From contig CANLAE010000001.1 of assembly GCA_947488765.1 (NCBI GenBank), positions 310,001 through 374,000 of the forward strand: DNA of 64,000 bases, written 5' to 3'. Positions within the stretch are counted from its first letter, which is position 1; each line of letters begins with the position of its first letter. This document shows, piece after piece, positions 54,282 to 63,055 of the stretch. Below the pieces are notes generated by a model. It saw only the letters and a list, made by a program, of their open reading frames with translations. It did not search any database and was not told where the DNA came from. The position numbers and the translations under genes are program-made. This DNA comes from Chitinophagaceae bacterium (lineage in GTDB: Bacteria; Bacteroidota; Bacteroidia; Chitinophagales; Chitinophagaceae).

Positions 54282-56093
54282 ATGGAAATACGCAACATTG
54301 CCATTATTGCTCACGTAGATCATGGCAAAACAACTTTGGTAGACAGAATTTTACATGCAACAAAAGTTTTTCGTGACAATCAGGAAACAGGTGAATTAAT
54401 CATGGATAGCAATGATTTAGAAAAAGAACGTGGTATTACTATCTTTTCTAAAAACGCTGCTGTAACTTATAAAGACATTAAAATCAATGTAATTGATACA
54501 CCGGGACATAGCGACTTTGGTGGTGAAGTAGAACGTGTATTGAAAATGGCTGATGGGGTTATTTTATTGGTTGATGCTTTTGAAGGCCCAATGCCTCAAA
54601 CTCGTTTTGTATTGCAAAAGGCATTACAACTTAAGCTAAAGCCTATCGTTGTAATTAATAAAGTTGATAAACCAAACTGTCGTCCTGATGAAGTACATGA
54701 TGCAGTTTTTGAACTGTTTTTTAACTTAGATGCAACTGAAGAGCAATTGGATTTCCCTACTTTTTATGGTAGTGGTAAAAATGGGTGGTTTAATGATAGC
54801 CTTACTCAAACAGAAGATATTATGCCATTAATGGATGGTATTGTTAAATATGTTCCGGCTCCAATAATTGACGAAGGAACTTTGCAAATGCAAATTACTT
54901 CATTAGATTATTCTTCTTTCTTAGGAAGAATTGCAATTGGAAAAGTAACACGTGGCAGTATCAAAGAAGCTCAGCCAATTGCATTGGTTCAAGCTGATGG
55001 AAGTATTAAGAAAAGTCGTGTTAAAGAATTATATGTATTTGAAGGAATGGGCAAACGTCGTGTAACAGAAGTACTTTGCGGCGATTTGTGTGCGGTTGTA
55101 GGGTTGGAAGATTTTGGTATTGGTGATACAATTTGTGATGCAGAATTTCCGGATGCATTACCAATCATTAGTGTTGATGAACCAACAATGAGCATGACTT
55201 TCAGCATCAACAATTCACCGTTTTTTGGTAAAGATGGTAAGTTTGTAACATCTCGTCACTTGCGTGACAGATTGATGAAAGAAACAGAAAAAAATCTTGC
55301 ATTAAGAGTTGAGGATACAGACAGTGCAGACAGCTTTTTAGTGTTTGGTCGTGGAATCTTACACCTTGGCGTTTTGGTTGAAACCATGCGTAGAGAAGGA
55401 TATGAATTGACTGTTGGAAATCCTCAGGTTTTGGTAAAACAAATCGATGGAAAAAAACATGAGCCTTTTGAAATATTGGTGGTTGATGTTCCTAGTGAGT
55501 TCAGCGGTAAAGTAATTGACCTGGTTACGCAACGTAAAGGTGAAATGTTGATCATGGAAAGTAAAGGTGAAATGCAACATTTAGAGTTTGATATTCCTTC
55601 TCGTGGATTAATTGGGTTACGTTCTCAAATGCTTACAGGAACTGCAGGTGAAGCTGTAATGGCACATCGCTTTAATGAATACAAACCTTGGAAAGGTCCA
55701 ATTCCGGGAAGAAACAATGGTGTATTAATTTCTAAGTTTGGTGGCACTACAACTGCTTATTCTATTGATAAATTACAAGACAGAGGTACTTTCTTCATTG
55801 AACCAAGAGAAGAAGTGTATGTTGGTCAAATTATTGCCGAACATATTAAGCCGGGAGATTTGAATGTAAATTCAGTAGAAGAGAAAAAACTAACCAATCA
55901 CCGTGCAAGTGGTAGTGATGACAGCGTTCGTATTACTCCTAAAACACAGTTTACACTGGAAGAGTGTATGGAATACATTCAACAAGATGAGTGTATTGAA
56001 GTTACGCCTAAAAATATCAGAATGCGTAAAACTGTATTGGATGAAAATGAAAGAAATAAAATAAGTAAAAGCATGAAATCAGAAGCATCTTAA
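54282..56093 (+). CDS. typA: Ribosome-binding translational GTPase TypA/BipA
   Basis: The 603-residue GTPase has the P-loop [11 protein letters not shown] (about residues 8-18), [12 protein letters not shown] (switch I), [12 protein letters not shown] and INKVDKPNC, followed by EF-G-like domains and the BipA-specific C-terminal domain ([24 protein letters not shown]). TypA assists ribosome assembly and stress growth. Gene length is typical. A canonical promoter precedes it and a terminator follows. Confidence 0.97.
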   Translation: MEIRNIAIIAHVDHGKTTLVDRILHATKVFRDNQETGELIMDSNDLEKERGITIFSKNAAVTYKDIKINVIDTPGHSDFGGEVERVLKMADGVILLVDAFEGPMPQTRFVLQKALQLKLKPIVVINKVDKPNCRPDEVHDAVFELFFNLDATEEQLDFPTFYGSGKNGWFNDSLTQTEDIMPLMDGIVKYVPAPIIDEGTLQMQITSLDYSSFLGRIAIGKVTRGSIKEAQPIALVQADGSIKKSRVKELYVFEGMGKRRVTEVLCGDLCAVVGLEDFGIGDTICDAEFPDALPIISVDEPTMSMTFSINNSPFFGKDGKFVTSRHLRDRLMKETEKNLALRVEDTDSADSFLVFGRGILHLGVLVETMRREGYELTVGNPQVLVKQIDGKKHEPFEILVVDVPSEFSGKVIDLVTQRKGEMLIMESKGEMQHLEFDIPSRGLIGLRSQMLTGTAGEAVMAHRFNEYKPWKGPIPGRNNGVLISKFGGTTTAYSIDKLQDRGTFFIEPREEVYVGQIIAEHIKPGDLNVNSVEEKKLTNHRASGSDDSVRITPKTQFTLEECMEYIQQDECIEVTPKNIRMRKTVLDENERNKISKSMKSEAS

Positions 56094-56111
56094 TTTATTT
56101 TTCAAAAATAC

Positions 56112-56148
56112 AAATGCCCTATAATGTTGAGTTATAGGGCATTTTTTG
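56112..56148 (+). terminator. Rho-independent terminator of typA
   Basis: AAATGCCCTATAA (56112-56124) pairs with TTATAGGGCATTT (56132-56144), 13 bp perfect, loop of 7, then a T run. It also lies near the end of the convergent mtgA and may act in both directions. Confidence 0.92.
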
Positions 56149-56166
56149 TGCGATTAACATTTTCAA

Positions 56167-56886
56167 TTATTTTATGATAGCCATTAAATCTTCATCATCT
56201 TCTATTAAAGCCATTTGATGCACTATTTGAGCGTAACGCCATGAAACCCTGTTACTCATTGGCACAACAGTAAATATTTTAGGGTTGGGCAAACAAGCAA
56301 TAATCATTGCAGCTTCAGAACGGGTTAATTTTTTTGCCGGTTTATGAAAATAATTTTGTGCAGCAGCCTCAACACCAAAGATGCCGGGCCCCATTTCAAT
56401 ACTATTTAGGTAAATTTCTAAAATTCTTTGCTTTCCCCAAACCCATTCTATCATCTGTGTAAAATAAAATTCAGGAATTTTTCTAATTACTCCACCTCCT
56501 TGCCACAAGAAAATATTTTTTGCAGTTTGTTGAGATATCGTACTTGCGCCACCGCCTAAAGGGATTTTGGATTTTTTATTCTTTTTAGTTTTTCTTGGTT
56601 TGAAACTTTTTTCAATTGCATCCCAATCAAATCCATTGTGGTCGGCAAATAATTGGTCTTCGCTTGCAATAGCTGCCAGCTTTATGTTGTAGCCCATTGC
56701 ATCATAGCTGATAAAATCTCTTTTTAAACCATAACCAAATGTATTACTGATTTGAGTGATAGTAATTGGCGGCATTACCCATTTGCATACGACTAGGTAC
56801 AACAATGATGAAACAAACATTATGATGAATGCTTTTTTTATAAACTGCCACACTCGTTGCATACTTTTTTTGAATTGTATTGCCAT
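56167..56886 (-). CDS. mtgA: Monofunctional peptidoglycan glycosyltransferase
   Basis: The 239-residue protein polymerises lipid II into glycan strands. It has one N-terminal anchor (FIIMFVSSLLYLVVCKWVMPP) and GT51 motifs: ASEDQLFADHNGFDWDAIEKS with the catalytic Glu, GASTISQQTAKNIFLW, and ILEIYLNSIEMGPGIFGVEAAAQNYF. There is no transpeptidase domain, which defines MtgA. It converges on typA. Confidence 0.94.
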   Translation of the reverse strand: MAIQFKKSMQRVWQFIKKAFIIMFVSSLLYLVVCKWVMPPITITQISNTFGYGLKRDFISYDAMGYNIKLAAIASEDQLFADHNGFDWDAIEKSFKPRKTKKNKKSKIPLGGGASTISQQTAKNIFLWQGGGVIRKIPEFYFTQMIEWVWGKQRILEIYLNSIEMGPGIFGVEAAAQNYFHKPAKKLTRSEAAMIIACLPNPKIFTVVPMSNRVSWRYAQIVHQMALIEDDEDLMAIIK

Positions 56887-56967
56887 GATGCCAAATTAGT
56901 GATAGAAGTATTCAAAATAAAAAAGATTTTCTAAAATGAAAAGTCTTGATTGTGATGGCAATGCCAA

Positions 56968-58065
56968 TTAAAACCAACCGCGCCGTTTAAAAAAATATAC
57001 CATTAATAGTGGAAAAATCAACATAAGTCCGATAGCCATATAAAACCCATATGCTTGATGTGCAATGGGTATCACTTCGAAATTCATTCCGAAAATACCG
57101 CCAATTACAGTTGCTGGTGCAAGAAGGCAGGTAACAATTGTCATCACTTTCATCACTTCATTCATTTTCAAATTAACATTGCTTAAATAAAGATCTTGTA
57201 AGTTCATCATCATATCTCTGTAGTTCTCGGCAAATTCATTGGCTTGTAAAATATGGTCATGTACATCTTTAAAATACTTATTGGTTTTTATATCAATTAA
57301 CTGACTGTCACTTCTAATAAAGCCGTTAATTAAGTCTCTTACAGGTGCTACATTTCTTTTTAAAACAATCAGTTCCTTTCTCAAATCATTAATTTCTGCT
57401 AAGGTTCTTTTATTGCTGTTGCGAATAATTTTTTCTTCCAATAATTCTATTCTTTCTCCTAGTTTTTCCATTACAATAAAATAATGGTCTACAATCATAT
57501 CCAACATGGCATAACATAAATAATCTGCGCTGCTTTGTCTAAGCTTACTATTTTTTATTTTTAGTTTTTCTCTTAAACTATTAAACACATCTCTATTTGC
57601 ATCTTCTTGAAAAGAGATAACTGTATCTTTTGTAAGTACAATGCTTATTTGTTCTTGCTCTACATCACCCGTTTTTTCATTAAAATAAAGCATATTTAAA
57701 AGACAGAATAATATATTATCTATCTCGTCCATTTTTGGTCGTTGACCTACGCTCAAAATATCCTCAGCAATTAGATAATGTATGTTGTAATCGCTGCAAA
57801 TAGCCTCTACATCTGTCTTGCGGATGCCATCAATATTTATCCATGTTATATGTCCATTGTTTTTATATGGCGTGCATACTTTAATATCAGAAATTGATTG
57901 ATGTTCTAATATTTCAGAGGTATAATCAAATACTTCAATGACAAGGTTTTCGGCTTCTTTTCTTTCAACAGGCAAAGTTGGATTTACCTGAAAAATATCT
58001 CTTGTTCTTTTGGTATCGAACAAAGAAAATAAATTGAAATAAGGTAGGTATTTATTTTTTTGCAT
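56968..58065 (-). CDS. corA: CorA-family magnesium/cobalt transporter
   Basis: The 365-residue protein has a long cytoplasmic N-terminal domain, two C-terminal membrane segments and the signature GMN in VIGGIFGMNFEVIP. The end YGFYMAIGLMLIFPLLMVYFFKRRGWF is typical. It forms a pentameric channel for Mg2+ (or Co2+/Ni2+). The gene is isolated from its neighbours by about 80 bp on each side. Confidence 0.95.
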   Translation of the reverse strand: MQKNKYLPYFNLFSLFDTKRTRDIFQVNPTLPVERKEAENLVIEVFDYTSEILEHQSISDIKVCTPYKNNGHITWINIDGIRKTDVEAICSDYNIHYLIAEDILSVGQRPKMDEIDNILFCLLNMLYFNEKTGDVEQEQISIVLTKDTVISFQEDANRDVFNSLREKLKIKNSKLRQSSADYLCYAMLDMIVDHYFIVMEKLGERIELLEEKIIRNSNKRTLAEINDLRKELIVLKRNVAPVRDLINGFIRSDSQLIDIKTNKYFKDVHDHILQANEFAENYRDMMMNLQDLYLSNVNLKMNEVMKVMTIVTCLLAPATVIGGIFGMNFEVIPIAHQAYGFYMAIGLMLIFPLLMVYFFKRRGWF

Positions 58066-58142
58066 ACTTGAAGATAATGAACCACAATAAATTAATTCAT
58101 TTCTAGATGAATTTTATTTATCATCAATATTTTCAAATTTGA

Positions 58143-58535
58143 TTAATGATTACAGTCTTCTTTATGGGCATGATTGTGTATTCTGCAAAATCGAAAGTTG
58201 ATAAAATGTGCAGTAATGATAAGTATTACGGCGGGTATCAGGAGCCATATTTGTTGATTATGCCACCATTGTTTTGCAAACAGCAATACAAATCCAATGC
58301 TGAAAATGCTGAGTGGAAAATAGCTGTGATGGTGCTTTTTAAATCCATGGTACAATGAATAAACGCCTATTACAAAGGCGATGATTATCATGAAATATTC
58401 AAAGTAAATGTTGTCAATAATATTGATGCCGAATAATGGTAAACTACTCAATAATAAAGGCAAAATAGCACAGTGTATTGCACAAGCTACAGATGTTACA
58501 ATTCCTAAAGCATCCCAGTTTATTTTAAATTTCAT
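58143..58535 (-). CDS. MerC domain-containing membrane protein
   Basis: The 130-residue protein has four membrane segments and the MerC cysteine motif in SVACAIHCAILPLLLSSLP. The C-terminus is rich in His and Cys (CRIHNHAHKEDCNH), which suits metal binding. MerC proteins carry mercury in resistance operons, but many stand-alone ones are thought to handle other metals. It is divergent from the SCO-Fur operon and shares its control region. Confidence 0.87.
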   Translation of the reverse strand: MKFKINWDALGIVTSVACAIHCAILPLLLSSLPLFGINIIDNIYFEYFMIIIAFVIGVYSLYHGFKKHHHSYFPLSIFSIGFVLLFAKQWWHNQQIWLLIPAVILIITAHFINFRFCRIHNHAHKEDCNH

Positions 58536-58543
58536 AAAGTATG

Positions 58544-58572
58544 CAAATATAATAATTGCAATTTTGTTGCAA
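58544..58572 (-). promoter_or_regulatory. Promoter of the MerC gene
   Basis: The minus strand reads TTG (58570-58572), 18 bp, then TATATTTG (58544-58551), a good -33/-7 pair. The TTGCAA palindrome at 58556-58572 overlaps the -33 part, so a regulator bound there would block it. Confidence 0.6.
58556..58572. promoter_or_regulatory. TTGCAA-N5-TTGCAA palindrome in the merC/SCO divergent promoter
   Basis: Two TTGCAA hexamers flank TTTTG, giving a 6-5-6 inverted repeat. It lies between divergent metal-related genes, one of which is in an operon with a Fur-family regulator. It is a candidate operator of that regulator; the match to any known Fur-family box is not established here. Confidence 0.45.
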
Positions 58573-58611
58573 AAATTTTTCTATTCTTACCAATATCAAC
58601 TAAAGCTATTG

Positions 58612-58619
58612 TATTTTTG
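58612..58619 (+). promoter_or_regulatory. -7 promoter element of the SCO gene
   Basis: TATTTTTG matches TAnnTTTG exactly, 12 bp before the ATG at 58631. The transcript would start only a few bases before the start codon. Confidence 0.45.
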
Positions 58620-58630
58620 TTACTACAATT

Positions 58631-59281
58631 ATGAATAAGAAATTACTTTTTTACCTTGGTTTTTTTGCTTTGTTGGTTTTGGCATTCTGGGCAATGCTTG
58701 CAAAGTACACCGATACTTTTAACCAGAGCTATTTGCCTAAACGTGGTAATGTGCAGGTATTTTCATTTTTCAATCAGGAAGGGGTTTCATTTTCTAATGA
58801 TGATATCAAAGGAAAAGTATGTGTAGTGGAATATTTTTTTACCACATGCCCAAGTGTTTGTCCGAGAATGAATAACAACATGAAAAAGATTTATGAGGCA
58901 TATAAAGATGAACCTGATTTTTTAATACTGTCACACACCTGTAATCCAAAACAAGATTCTGTGGCTACAATCAAACGCTTTGCAGATTCTATGCAAGTAG
59001 ATGGAAGAAAATGGATTTTTTTAACAGGAAGAAAAGACAGCTTATACAATATGGCAAGGTTTAGTTACGGAATTGATGATCCCAAAAATCAGGTTGCAGA
59101 TATAAATGATGATTTTATGCATTCGCAATTTTTTGCTTTGGTAGATAAGCAAGGAATTGTAAGAGGACAGGTATATGATGGATTGAAAGAAGATGAATTA
59201 AAAAAACTCAAAAAAGACATTAAAAGTTTGTTAGAGGAAAAAGCAGTAGGTAAAAATTTTTCAAATAATATGTTCAACTAA
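58631..59281 (+). CDS. SCO family copper/thiol protein
   Basis: The 216-residue protein has an N-terminal anchor (KKLLFYLGFFALLVLAFWAML) and a thioredoxin-like SCO domain: VEYFFTTCPSVCPRMNNNM with the CxxxC copper site, ILSHTCNPKQDS, and the conserved His in DFMHSQFFALVDKQG. SCO proteins help load copper into cytochrome oxidase. The fur-family start is 7 bp downstream, so the two form an operon. Confidence 0.93.
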   Translation: MNKKLLFYLGFFALLVLAFWAMLAKYTDTFNQSYLPKRGNVQVFSFFNQEGVSFSNDDIKGKVCVVEYFFTTCPSVCPRMNNNMKKIYEAYKDEPDFLILSHTCNPKQDSVATIKRFADSMQVDGRKWIFLTGRKDSLYNMARFSYGIDDPKNQVADINDDFMHSQFFALVDKQGIVRGQVYDGLKEDELKKLKKDIKSLLEEKAVGKNFSNNMFN

Positions 59282-59287
59282 TTGAGT

Positions 59288-59704
59288 ATGAAAGGTGCAT
59301 CACTTGAAATATTAAAACACAATCATCTTAGTGTTACTGAAAGCAGAAAAAAAATTCTTGATTTGTTTTTGGCAAATATTGGCGCATTGGCTCATGCGGA
59401 TATTGAAAAAAATACTGGAGTACAATTTGACAGGGTAACTATTTACAGAACGCTGCAAACATTTGTAGACAAAGGAATTATTCATACAATACCAACTGCC
59501 GACAATTCTGTTTTATATGCATTATGTAAAGATGAATGTGAGCAAGGACATCATCACGATAACCACATTCATTTCATCTGTGATACTTGTAATATCACTA
59601 TTTGCATGGATCATATCACGATTCCAGTATTAAAGTTGCCTAAAGGGTTTGCACCAAAACGCAGTGATGTTGTTGTAAGTGGAATTTGTAATCGTTGTAA
59701 TTAA
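59288..59704 (+). CDS. Fur-family transcriptional regulator
   Basis: The 138-residue protein has a winged-helix N-terminal part (LSVTESRKKILDLFLANIGALAHADIEKNTGVQFDRVTIYRTLQTFVDKGIIHT) and a C-terminal dimer/metal domain with FICDTCNITICMDH and GICNRCN, i.e. two CxxC structural zinc pairs. EQGHHHDNHIHF supplies His ligands. It could be Fur, Zur or PerR; the subtype cannot be fixed by eye. ATG at 59288 is chosen over a TTG two codons upstream. Its operon with SCO and the divergent MerC gene suggest metal regulation. Confidence 0.9.
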   Translation: MKGASLEILKHNHLSVTESRKKILDLFLANIGALAHADIEKNTGVQFDRVTIYRTLQTFVDKGIIHTIPTADNSVLYALCKDECEQGHHHDNHIHFICDTCNITICMDHITIPVLKLPKGFAPKRSDVVVSGICNRCN

Positions 59705-59737
59705 TGCATTTTTTCTTGTACAATTAATATACTTTTC

Positions 59738-60712
59738 ATGATTTTAGTTACCGGCGCTAGTGGATTAGTTGGTTCTCATTTAATTCAGCAATTGGTTGCA
59801 CAAAATAAAAAGGTAAGAGCTTTGTATTGTAATACATTGCCGGCAGCCAACAGTAATGAAAATATAGAATGGATGCAGGCTGATATTTTAGATGTGGTTG
59901 CTTTGGAAAATGCAATGAAAGGCGTAATGCAGGTATTTCATTGTGCAGCAATAGTATCATTTAATCCCAAGAAAAAGCAGCAGTTACATCAAACCAATAT
60001 TCAAGGAACAGCCAATATTGTAAATGCCTGTATAGAAGCCAATGTACAAAAACTTTTATTTGTAAGTTCTGTTGCAGCACTCGGTAGAATCAGAGAAGGA
60101 AAGGCAATTGATGAAACAATGAATTGGTCTGAAGAAACAAGTAATAGTGAATATGGCAAAACCAAATATTTGGCTGAAATGGAAGTGTGGCGTGGTATTG
60201 GCGAAGGCTTGAATGCTGTAATTGTAAATCCAAGTATTATTTTAGGAAGTGGCGATTGGCATAAAGGATCCTCTGAAATTTTTAAATCTGCGTATGATGA
60301 ATTTCCCTGGTATACAGAAGGTACAACGGGTTTTGTTGATGTGCAAGATGTAGTAAGGGCAATGCTTTTATTAATGGAAAGCGATATCAGTGCACAACGT
60401 TTTATACTGAGTGGTGATACCGCTACTTATAAAAATCTATTTACGCTGATTGCATCCGGATTTAATAAAAAGCCTCCTTATAAAAAAGTTACGCCAATAA
60501 TTGCTGCACTTGTATGGCGCTGGGAAGCAATTAAATCAATGGTTACAGGGATTGAACCATTGTTGACAAAAGAAACAGCAAAAACTGCTCAAGCAAAAGT
60601 TAGTTTTGATAATACCAAGCTTAAGAAGCAAATCAGTGATTTTTCTTATACGCCATTAGAAACATCAATCAATAGAATTTGTATGGAGTTAAAGCAAATC
60701 CATCAACTGTAA
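59738..60712 (+). CDS. NAD-dependent epimerase/dehydratase family protein
   Basis: The 324-residue extended SDR has the nucleotide motif VTGASGLVGSHLIQQL (GxxGxxG), catalytic Ser in LFVSSVAALG and Tyr-Lys in SEYGKTKYLAEME. The substrate domain includes VNPSIILGSGDW and TTGFVDVQDVV. It resembles dihydroflavonol-reductase/epimerase types; the substrate is unknown. Its stop codon directly abuts the stop of the converging LpxD-type gene. Confidence 0.88.
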   Translation: MILVTGASGLVGSHLIQQLVAQNKKVRALYCNTLPAANSNENIEWMQADILDVVALENAMKGVMQVFHCAAIVSFNPKKKQQLHQTNIQGTANIVNACIEANVQKLLFVSSVAALGRIREGKAIDETMNWSEETSNSEYGKTKYLAEMEVWRGIGEGLNAVIVNPSIILGSGDWHKGSSEIFKSAYDEFPWYTEGTTGFVDVQDVVRAMLLLMESDISAQRFILSGDTATYKNLFTLIASGFNKKPPYKKVTPIIAALVWRWEAIKSMVTGIEPLLTKETAKTAQAKVSFDNTKLKKQISDFSYTPLETSINRICMELKQIHQL

Positions 60713-61660
60713 TTATAATTCCATAACTTTTTTCCATAACTCAGGAATACGTTTTATCCAAACCAATTCTCTTCTTTTAATCGAAGCATCTTCTGCAGGA
60801 TAACCGAAGTATACTTTACCGCCTTTTAAAGATGAAGGAACGCCACTTTGTGCTAGTACTACTGCATTTGCGCCAATCGTTAATGTTTTGCTCACACCTA
60901 CCTGTCCCCAAAGAGTTACGCCATCTTCAATAATAGTTGCACCTGCAATTCCAACTTGTGCAGCAAACAAACAATTTTTACCAACAACGGTATCATGACC
61001 AATATGAACCATGTTATCCATTTTAGTGCCACTACCAATAATTGTACTTGCTGTTACGCCTCTGTCAATTGTACAACCCGCACCAATCTCTACATCATCT
61101 TGTATAATTACTTTGCCGCAGCTCACCATTTTTTTATACCATATTGCTCTGGTCTTTTTTGTGTTGTAATAAAATGCATCACTGCCAATTACACTGCCCG
61201 ATTGAATTACAACATTATCTCCAATTTCACTGTAATCTAAAATTGAAACATTTGGATGTATCAAACAATTCTTTCCAATTTTTACATGATTGCCAATAAA
61301 TGTGTTTGGCATAATATAACTTCCTTCGCCAATTATTGAAGTACTACTAATACTATTTGATTGAGGTACAAACGGACGAAAATGCTGAACGATTTTTAAA
61401 TAAGCATCAAATGGTTCAGCAACAACTAATATTGTTTTGCCTGTTGGTATTGTTACATCTTTCGTATTAATTATGATAAAGGTTGCATTGCTTTCAAGAC
61501 ACTTGCTATAATACTTTGGATGATCTACAAAACACAAGTCTCCAGTCTCAACTTTGTGTATTTCATTGATACCTGTTGTAAAGGCGTCTGTATTTCCTAC
61601 AATTTCAGCATCAATTAAATTAGCAATCCATTGTATGGCTATCGGCGATGGAAAATTCAT
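60713..61660 (-). CDS. LpxD-type UDP-3-O-acylglucosamine N-acyltransferase
   Basis: The 315-residue protein has the LpxD N-terminal uridine-binding domain (ANLIDAEIVGNTDAFTTGINEIHKVETGDLCFVDHPKYY) and a left-handed beta helix of hexapeptide repeats (IGEGSYIMPNTFIGNHVKIGKNCLIHPNVSI, HIGHDTVVGKNCLFAAQVGIAG, WGQVGVSKTLTIGANAVVLAQSGVP). The catalytic His is in VHIGHDTVVG. It is shorter than classical LpxD, and Bacteroidota often have two versions, so the exact lipid A role is uncertain. ATG at 61660 is chosen over TTG at 61699. Confidence 0.82.
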   Translation of the reverse strand: MNFPSPIAIQWIANLIDAEIVGNTDAFTTGINEIHKVETGDLCFVDHPKYYSKCLESNATFIIINTKDVTIPTGKTILVVAEPFDAYLKIVQHFRPFVPQSNSISSTSIIGEGSYIMPNTFIGNHVKIGKNCLIHPNVSILDYSEIGDNVVIQSGSVIGSDAFYYNTKKTRAIWYKKMVSCGKVIIQDDVEIGAGCTIDRGVTASTIIGSGTKMDNMVHIGHDTVVGKNCLFAAQVGIAGATIIEDGVTLWGQVGVSKTLTIGANAVVLAQSGVPSSLKGGKVYFGYPAEDASIKRRELVWIKRIPELWKKVMEL

Positions 61661-61674
61661 GATAGTTGTTTTAG

Positions 61675-61682
61675 CAAATGTA
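61675..61682 (-). promoter_or_regulatory. -7 promoter element of the LpxD-type gene
   Basis: The minus strand reads TACATTTG, an exact TAnnTTTG match, 15 bp before the ATG at 61660. No TTG at the ideal -33 spacing. Confidence 0.45.
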
Positions 61683-62249
61683 GTGTTGTAATTGTACAAT
61701 ATTTATTGTGGTATTATTTTGGCAAAATAATCATTGACACAAAATAATGACAGAAATACTTTTTATTTACATTTAAAATATACAGTACCTCAATAAGTGT
61801 AACTGAATATTCACAAGGTTGTCAGCCCAATAGAATAACAATTTATTTGTTTATAATTATGAAAGATATATTAGGATTTGAAAATAATTTTTTTAGTTCA
61901 TTATCAATTTATTTTCTTTAACCCTTTCAAGCAACTGCTACATTTCAATTTTTAATTTCTTATATGCCGGCATAGCTCTAAAAAATAATTTTTTCTTTTG
62001 ATCTTTTCTTTACAATATTTTTTATTTTTTTCTTGTAAAATCGTAGAAAAATGAAATAATTTTTTATTTTATTAAATAATTTATTTACGCCTAAATCCTT
62101 TGTTCATAATAGTTTCAGACAATGATAGTGTTTTTGTTTTTTAATTTTATCATGAGTTTAAGATTCAGATTTGTATTTGTTTGTTATTTTTTACTCAATC
62201 GCTATTCACACTCTTAAAAAAAATGTGAATAAAATTCTTTGACTTTTTT
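61683..62249. other. Gene-free AT-rich region
   Basis: No coding sequence is supported here. The stretch is very AT-rich with long T runs. It contains a perfect 12-bp palindrome TATGCCGGCATA at 61963-61974 and an 8-bp inverted pair TATTCACA/TGTGAATA at 62203-62210 and 62224-62231. No tRNA-like or rRNA-like sequence was seen. Confidence 0.5.
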
Positions 62250-62280
62250 TTTGTTGCAGTCAAAAGTCTATTTAATATTG
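62250..62280 (+). promoter_or_regulatory. Promoter of the putative small RNA
   Basis: TTTG at 62250-62253 is followed by 19 bp and TAATATTG at 62273-62280, matching the -33/-7 arrangement with one mismatch in the -7 element. GACTTTT (62241) and AAAAGTC (62262) form an inverted repeat around the -33 part. Confidence 0.5.
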
Positions 62281-62284
62281 TGTA

Positions 62285-62358
62285 GGGAAATTTATTTCCC
62301 ATTACTTACTAACCCATCTATATACAAAGTGTCGCCCTTGCGGCACTTTTTGTTTTTT
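62285..62358 (+). ncRNA. Putative small RNA with two hairpins
   Basis: A promoter-like sequence is followed within 5 bp by GGGAAA-TTTA-TTTCCC (62285-62300), a 25-nt unpaired linker, and then a 10-bp hairpin (AAAGTGTCGC at 62326-62335 with GCGGCACTTT at 62340-62349, loop CCTT) and a T run. The whole unit, about 65-70 nt, has no open reading frame. The layout of promoter, 5' hairpin, linker and terminator suggests a small RNA. No known RNA family is recognised. Confidence 0.5.
62326..62358 (+). terminator. Rho-independent terminator in the LpxD-CDGSH gap
   Basis: A 10-bp stem with one T-G wobble and a 4-nt loop is followed by TTTTTGTTTTTT. No protein gene precedes it on this strand within 1.6 kb, so it must end a non-coding transcript or be an isolated signal. 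Confidence 0.85.
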
Positions 62359-62495
62359 CAGAAATATTTTTTTAATTAGCCTAAGTATCATTGTTCTTAA
62401 ATGTTATAAAGGCTTAGTATGGTTAATGTATCATCAATTTACAACTCAAACTTTCCTACATTCACATCTTTAAATTATTTGTAAAACAATAAACT

Positions 62496-62693
62496 ATGGA
62501 AACAAATTCACCAGTTGTAAATATTGAAATCAAACCAGGCGGTCCAATATTAATCAAATCAACTATTACAATTAAACATGTAGATGGTGCAGAAGAAATT
62601 AAAACGGGCGTAACTGCATTATGCCGTTGCGGTGCTTCTGCCAATAAGCCTTTCTGTGATGGAGCACACAAAAAAATTGACTTCAAGGATTAA
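62496..62693 (+). CDS. CDGSH-type iron-sulfur protein
   Basis: The 65-residue protein has the CDGSH iron-sulfur domain: LCRCGASANKPFCDGAHKKIDF, i.e. C-x-C-x2-S-x3-P-x2-C-D-G-A-H. These three Cys and one His bind a 2Fe-2S cluster as in mitoNEET. The N-terminal part is short and beta-like (ILIKSTITIKHVDG). It is a stand-alone gene; the role is likely redox or cluster transfer, not determined. Confidence 0.92.
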   Translation: METNSPVVNIEIKPGGPILIKSTITIKHVDGAEEIKTGVTALCRCGASANKPFCDGAHKKIDFKD

Positions 62694-62697
62694 GCAT

Positions 62698-63045
62698 TTA
62701 TCCTCCTGCTTTTTTAGAATTGGTGTAATCATTCTTCAACAACCATTGTAATATCTTTTCTCTTTGGTCTCCTTGAATAATGATTTCACCATTTTTTGTT
62801 GTGCCACCCGTACCACAAAAGGTTTTCAATTTTTTCCCAAGTGTTTCCAAATCACTTTCATTTCCAATGAAACCGAAAACGATTGTAGCAGCTTTTCCAC
62901 CTCTGTGTTTTGTTTCTAATTGAACCCTTAATTTTTGTTTATTGGGAGCTAATGTTTCTTGTACGGCTTCATCATTTTGTAATTTAAAATCAGGGTTGGT
63001 GCTAAATACAAATCCATTACCTATTGGCTTTATTTTTTTATTCAT
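62698..63045 (-). CDS. SUI1/YciH-family translation factor
   Basis: The 115-residue protein has the eIF1/SUI1 fold: KLRVQLETKHRGGKAATIVFGFIG, LETLGKKLKTFCGTGGTTKNGEIIIQGDQREKILQWLL. The CGTGGT...GEIIIQGD block is diagnostic. Bacterial YciH-like proteins may affect initiation fidelity. It is 10 bp downstream of nadC, so the two are probably cotranscribed. Confidence 0.93.
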   Translation of the reverse strand: MNKKIKPIGNGFVFSTNPDFKLQNDEAVQETLAPNKQKLRVQLETKHRGGKAATIVFGFIGNESDLETLGKKLKTFCGTGGTTKNGEIIIQGDQREKILQWLLKNDYTNSKKAGG

Positions 63046-63055
63046 AATGACTGTT

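Noticed and set aside
58408-58638. Plus-strand frames over MerC and its promoter
   Set aside because: They lie opposite MerC or in the promoter and contain low-complexity aromatic runs with no family motif.
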